Positions 6,480-8,007 of a stretch of 8,007 nucleotides of DNA are shown here, one piece after another (the first letter of the stretch is position 1; each line of letters begins with the position of its first letter). The position numbers and the translations under genes were made by a program. The notes under the pieces were generated by a model, which saw only the letters and a list, made by a program, of their open reading frames with translations, was not told the origin of the DNA and did not search any database. The DNA is from Halothece sp. MAG (GTDB lineage Bacteria; Cyanobacteriota; Cyanobacteriia; Cyanobacteriales; Rubidibacteraceae), in the NCBI GenBank assembly GCA_018610095.1, contig JAHEOB010000109.1, positions 1-8,007 on the forward strand, given 5' to 3'.

Positions 6480-6600
6480 TTTTTAAAGGAACATCAAAGT
6501 AGTAACCCAAGACTGTCATTCAAATCCAATCAGTGAATAAAAAGGACTCTGGCTCAATTGTAATCCCCTAAAGCCTTATGATATTCCTGTTGTGATCAAT
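6480..6600 (-). other. Kinase upstream spacer with inverted repeat
   Basis: A 121-base gap between the 159-residue unknown and the kinase, both on the minus strand. It contains the inverted repeat ATTCA-N11-TGAAT (6518-6522 with 6534-6538), about 40 bases before the kinase start, a possible regulator site. I see neither a convincing promoter nor a terminator. Confidence 0.35.
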
Positions 6601-7080
6601 TTAACTTTGTGCTCCCCGTAATAACGTTGCTTCTAGGGTAATTATCATTTGATGTCCCTTGGTTAAACAACTGCACAAATAATAGGTGTCATCGGCATTT
6701 TGATAAAAGGTTTCAAATCCTTGGCGACGTTGGCGATCATTGAGAACCCAATAGCGTTGAATAATCGCATTGGGAGTGATCCAACCGTGTCCTTCTAAGT
6801 TGCCTAAGACGTTATGTTTTAAGACAAAGGTATATTGACTTTCCTGAAATCCAATATAACCACGGTAGGTTAAATTCAGTTCCGAGGTCGCCAATAACTT
6901 ACTTGCACTAGCAGAATCATCATTATTAGCAAACTTGAGTTGGCTATTCCAACTAAACCAATTGTTTTGATGCCACGAGAGGACTACTTCTCCTTGTATG
7001 GGAATTGGTTTTTGCTTGCGTTCGCACCAAAGACCTTGCAAATTCCAATTTCCGGGTTGGAGTAAAAAGGTATGTGTCAC
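6601..7080 (-). CDS. Conserved-looking tryptophan-rich protein, unknown function
   Basis: A 159-residue protein that I cannot assign to a named family. It is rich in aromatic residues, with seven tryptophans (12, 18, 36, 41, 44, 100, 111). Alternating hydrophobic and polar residues (such as VVLSWHQ, LNLTYRGYIG, QYTFVLKH, MIITLEATLL) suggest a mostly beta structure, possibly a small barrel. RYWVLNDRQRRQGFETFY (109-126) is its most distinctive stretch. No signal peptide or membrane helix is visible. The start is a GTG at 7078-7080, the only usual start codon near the N-terminus; the upstream frame closes at a stop (7102-7104) without an ATG. It lies 30 bases after the Dnd-associated-4-like gene and is probably co-transcribed with it. 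Confidence 0.72.
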   Translation of the reverse strand: MTHTFLLQPGNWNLQGLWCERKQKPIPIQGEVVLSWHQNNWFSWNSQLKFANNDDSASASKLLATSELNLTYRGYIGFQESQYTFVLKHNVLGNLEGHGWITPNAIIQRYWVLNDRQRRQGFETFYQNADDTYYLCSCLTKGHQMIITLEATLLRGAQS

Positions 7081-7110
7081 CGATATCCAGTTAAATTGTG
7101 GTTAATTGAG

Positions 7111-7578
7111 TTATAAAAAGCGAGTCAAATCAAAGTCAGTAGCGGTCTGACCAGTCCCAAAACGCTCTTGATTTAAAAGTAACAGCAAACGATCGCTGTA
7201 GTCCACTGCCCCTCGAAGCTGTTGTTCTAGTAATTCCAATCCCCCATTGGCAGTTTGCTCTAATACCGTTACCCGTTGCTGTTGAGCTTGGGAATCATAG
7301 GGAGAGAGGAGCGTTGTATCTTCGGTTTGCGCGATCGCGAGAAGTTTGATTGCCCAATCATATCCTCGTGAGACAAAAATTTCCAAGCTAATGGGACTGG
7401 GATCTTTGCTAATGCCAGTGGTAATAGCGACTTGCTTGTGATGTTTTGCCCCATAAGCAGCCGCCAACATAATGACATCAGCATACGTCTCAAACGGACC
7501 ACTTGTTTCTTTTCCAAGGGTTAGGCTTTGTACTAAAGCAGCTTTATCTTTAGCAACCCGAACCCTATGAACTCCCAT
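7111..7578 (-). CDS. Dnd (phosphorothioation)-associated protein 4-like
   Basis: A 155-residue protein that resembles, from memory of the family, the Dnd system-associated protein 4 group, found near DNA phosphorothioation genes in some bacteria; its biochemical role is unknown. The matching parts are the start RVRVAKDKAALVQSL, then GPFETYADVIMLAAAYGAKH (28-46), DPSPISLEIFVSRGYD (59-74), IKLLAIAQ (77-84) and NGGLELLEQQLRGAVDYSDR (111-130). I chose the ATG at 7576-7578 because AAGG (7586-7589 on the complement) lies seven bases before it and family members begin here. A TTG 18 codons upstream (7632) has no ribosome binding site. No dndA-E genes are in the window; the neighbours are an unknown gene downstream and a divergent cysteine hydrolase. 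Confidence 0.7.
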   Translation of the reverse strand: MGVHRVRVAKDKAALVQSLTLGKETSGPFETYADVIMLAAAYGAKHHKQVAITTGISKDPSPISLEIFVSRGYDWAIKLLAIAQTEDTTLLSPYDSQAQQQRVTVLEQTANGGLELLEQQLRGAVDYSDRLLLLLNQERFGTGQTATDFDLTRFL

Positions 7579-7718
7579 AAACTGACCTTGAATAAGTAAT
7601 TTAGATTTATTGTAACTGATTAATTCTGACAATCATCAGTGAGCAAAACTTGATGATACCGTTTGCCCCTAATTGACAATGCCACAATATTGAGAGAGTG
7701 GTTATTGAGTGATGAATT
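7579..7718. promoter_or_regulatory. Divergent regulatory region with inverted repeats
   Basis: A 140-base region between the divergent Dnd-associated-4-like and cysteine hydrolase genes. It holds a perfect -35-like TTGACA at 7673-7678 (+) without a fitting -10. Two inverted repeats share bases: ATCATCA/TGATGAT (7632-7638 with 7651-7657) and ACTGAT/ATCAGT (7615-7620 with 7635-7640). They cannot form at the same time. Confidence 0.4.
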
Positions 7719-8007
7719 ATGACAGTTACTAACGCTCAAGAACTTTCCATTCCCAGTTTCTATAATCCTGAAAAAGTCCGAGAAGTTTGGCAAGTTCCCT
7801 ATGGCGATCGCGCAGCCCAAGCGGAACAATGGGCAAAACAGCATCAAATTCCTCCAGCCGATCAAGATGAAACGCGCATTGGCTTACTATTGGTTGATGT
7901 GCAAAATACCTTCTGCCTACCGGGGTTTGAATTATATGTCGGTGGGCCGTCTGGTAAGGGCGCGATCGAGGATAATATCCGTTTGTGTGAGTTTATTTAT
8001 CGCAATC
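7719..8007 (+). CDS. Isochorismatase-family cysteine hydrolase (5' part)
   Basis: The first 96 residues of a gene that continues past the window. The segment IGLLLVDVQNTFCLPGFELYV (54-74) is the first signature of the isochorismatase/nicotinamidase-like cysteine hydrolase family; D60 is the expected catalytic aspartate of the Asp-Lys-Cys triad. The lysine and nucleophilic cysteine would lie downstream, so activity cannot be judged. About 50 residues precede the core, longer than in nicotinamidases; I infer a separate cyanobacterial subgroup with unknown substrate. The ATG at 7719 is the only start, since an in-frame TGA lies at 7713-7715. The ribosome binding site is weak. The gene is divergent from the Dnd-associated-4-like gene. 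Confidence 0.85.
   Translation, partial: MTVTNAQELSIPSFYNPEKVREVWQVPYGDRAAQAEQWAKQHQIPPADQDETRIGLLLVDVQNTFCLPGFELYVGGPSGKGAIEDNIRLCEFIYRN

Noticed and set aside
7269..7517. Minus-strand open frame
   Set aside because: Another frame of the Dnd-associated-4-like gene, with shadow-like composition.
7579..7632. TTG at 7630-7632 as start of the Dnd-associated-4-like gene
   Set aside because: It has no ribosome binding site and adds residues outside the family's usual start; the ATG at 7576-7578 has AAGG seven bases upstream.
7673..7707. TTGACA as a full promoter for the cysteine hydrolase
   Set aside because: No -10-like hexamer lies 16-19 bases downstream, so only the -35 element can be supported.
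7620..7865. Minus-strand open frame
   Set aside because: Antisense to the start of the cysteine hydrolase, whose family motif fixes the plus strand.

Overview
The window comes from a cyanobacterium. It carries the 3' end of an rRNA operon, two beta-carboxysome shell genes (ccmK3 and ccmK4), the phycobilisome-degradation gene nblA, a two-domain universal stress protein and a bacterial Ser/Thr protein kinase. It also holds six exact copies of the cyanobacterial HIP1 octamer GCGATCGC. The ccmK genes and nblA point to a phycobilisome-containing beta-cyanobacterium; I cannot fix the genus from the sequence alone.

Layout. Positions 1-567 (+) hold the end of 23S rRNA, a short spacer, a complete 5S rRNA and a strong intrinsic terminator. 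A small four-cysteine protein of DUF6464 type (621-980, +) follows and meets fmt (982-1977, -) tail to tail, one base apart. Reading leftwards on the minus strand, a probable transcription unit runs: an HTH protein with a GrpE-like C-terminus, ccmK3, ccmK4, then fmt. Divergent from it, nblA (3668-3856, +) has a recognisable sigma70-type promoter and is followed by two tandem hairpins. A tandem-domain Usp (4076-4957, +) converges, again with a one-base gap, on a Ser/Thr kinase (4959-6479, -). Upstream of the kinase on the same strand are a 159-residue tryptophan-rich unknown (GTG start) and a protein resembling the DNA-phosphorothioation (Dnd)-associated protein 4 family. The window ends inside an isochorismatase/cysteine-hydrolase family gene (7719 onward, +), divergent from the Dnd-associated-4-like gene.

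How the genes fit together. Several genes relate to acclimation: shell composition of the CO2-fixing compartment (ccmK3/ccmK4), antenna turnover under starvation (nblA), stress sensing (Usp) and phosphorylation signalling (kinase). They probably form separate transcription units rather than one system. I do not see a complete new multi-gene system. The items most worth a second look are the HTH/GrpE-like fusion next to the shell genes, which probably starts at an ATT codon, the apparently solitary Dnd-associated-4-like gene, the uncharacterised C-terminal half of the kinase, and the one-base convergent gene junctions.
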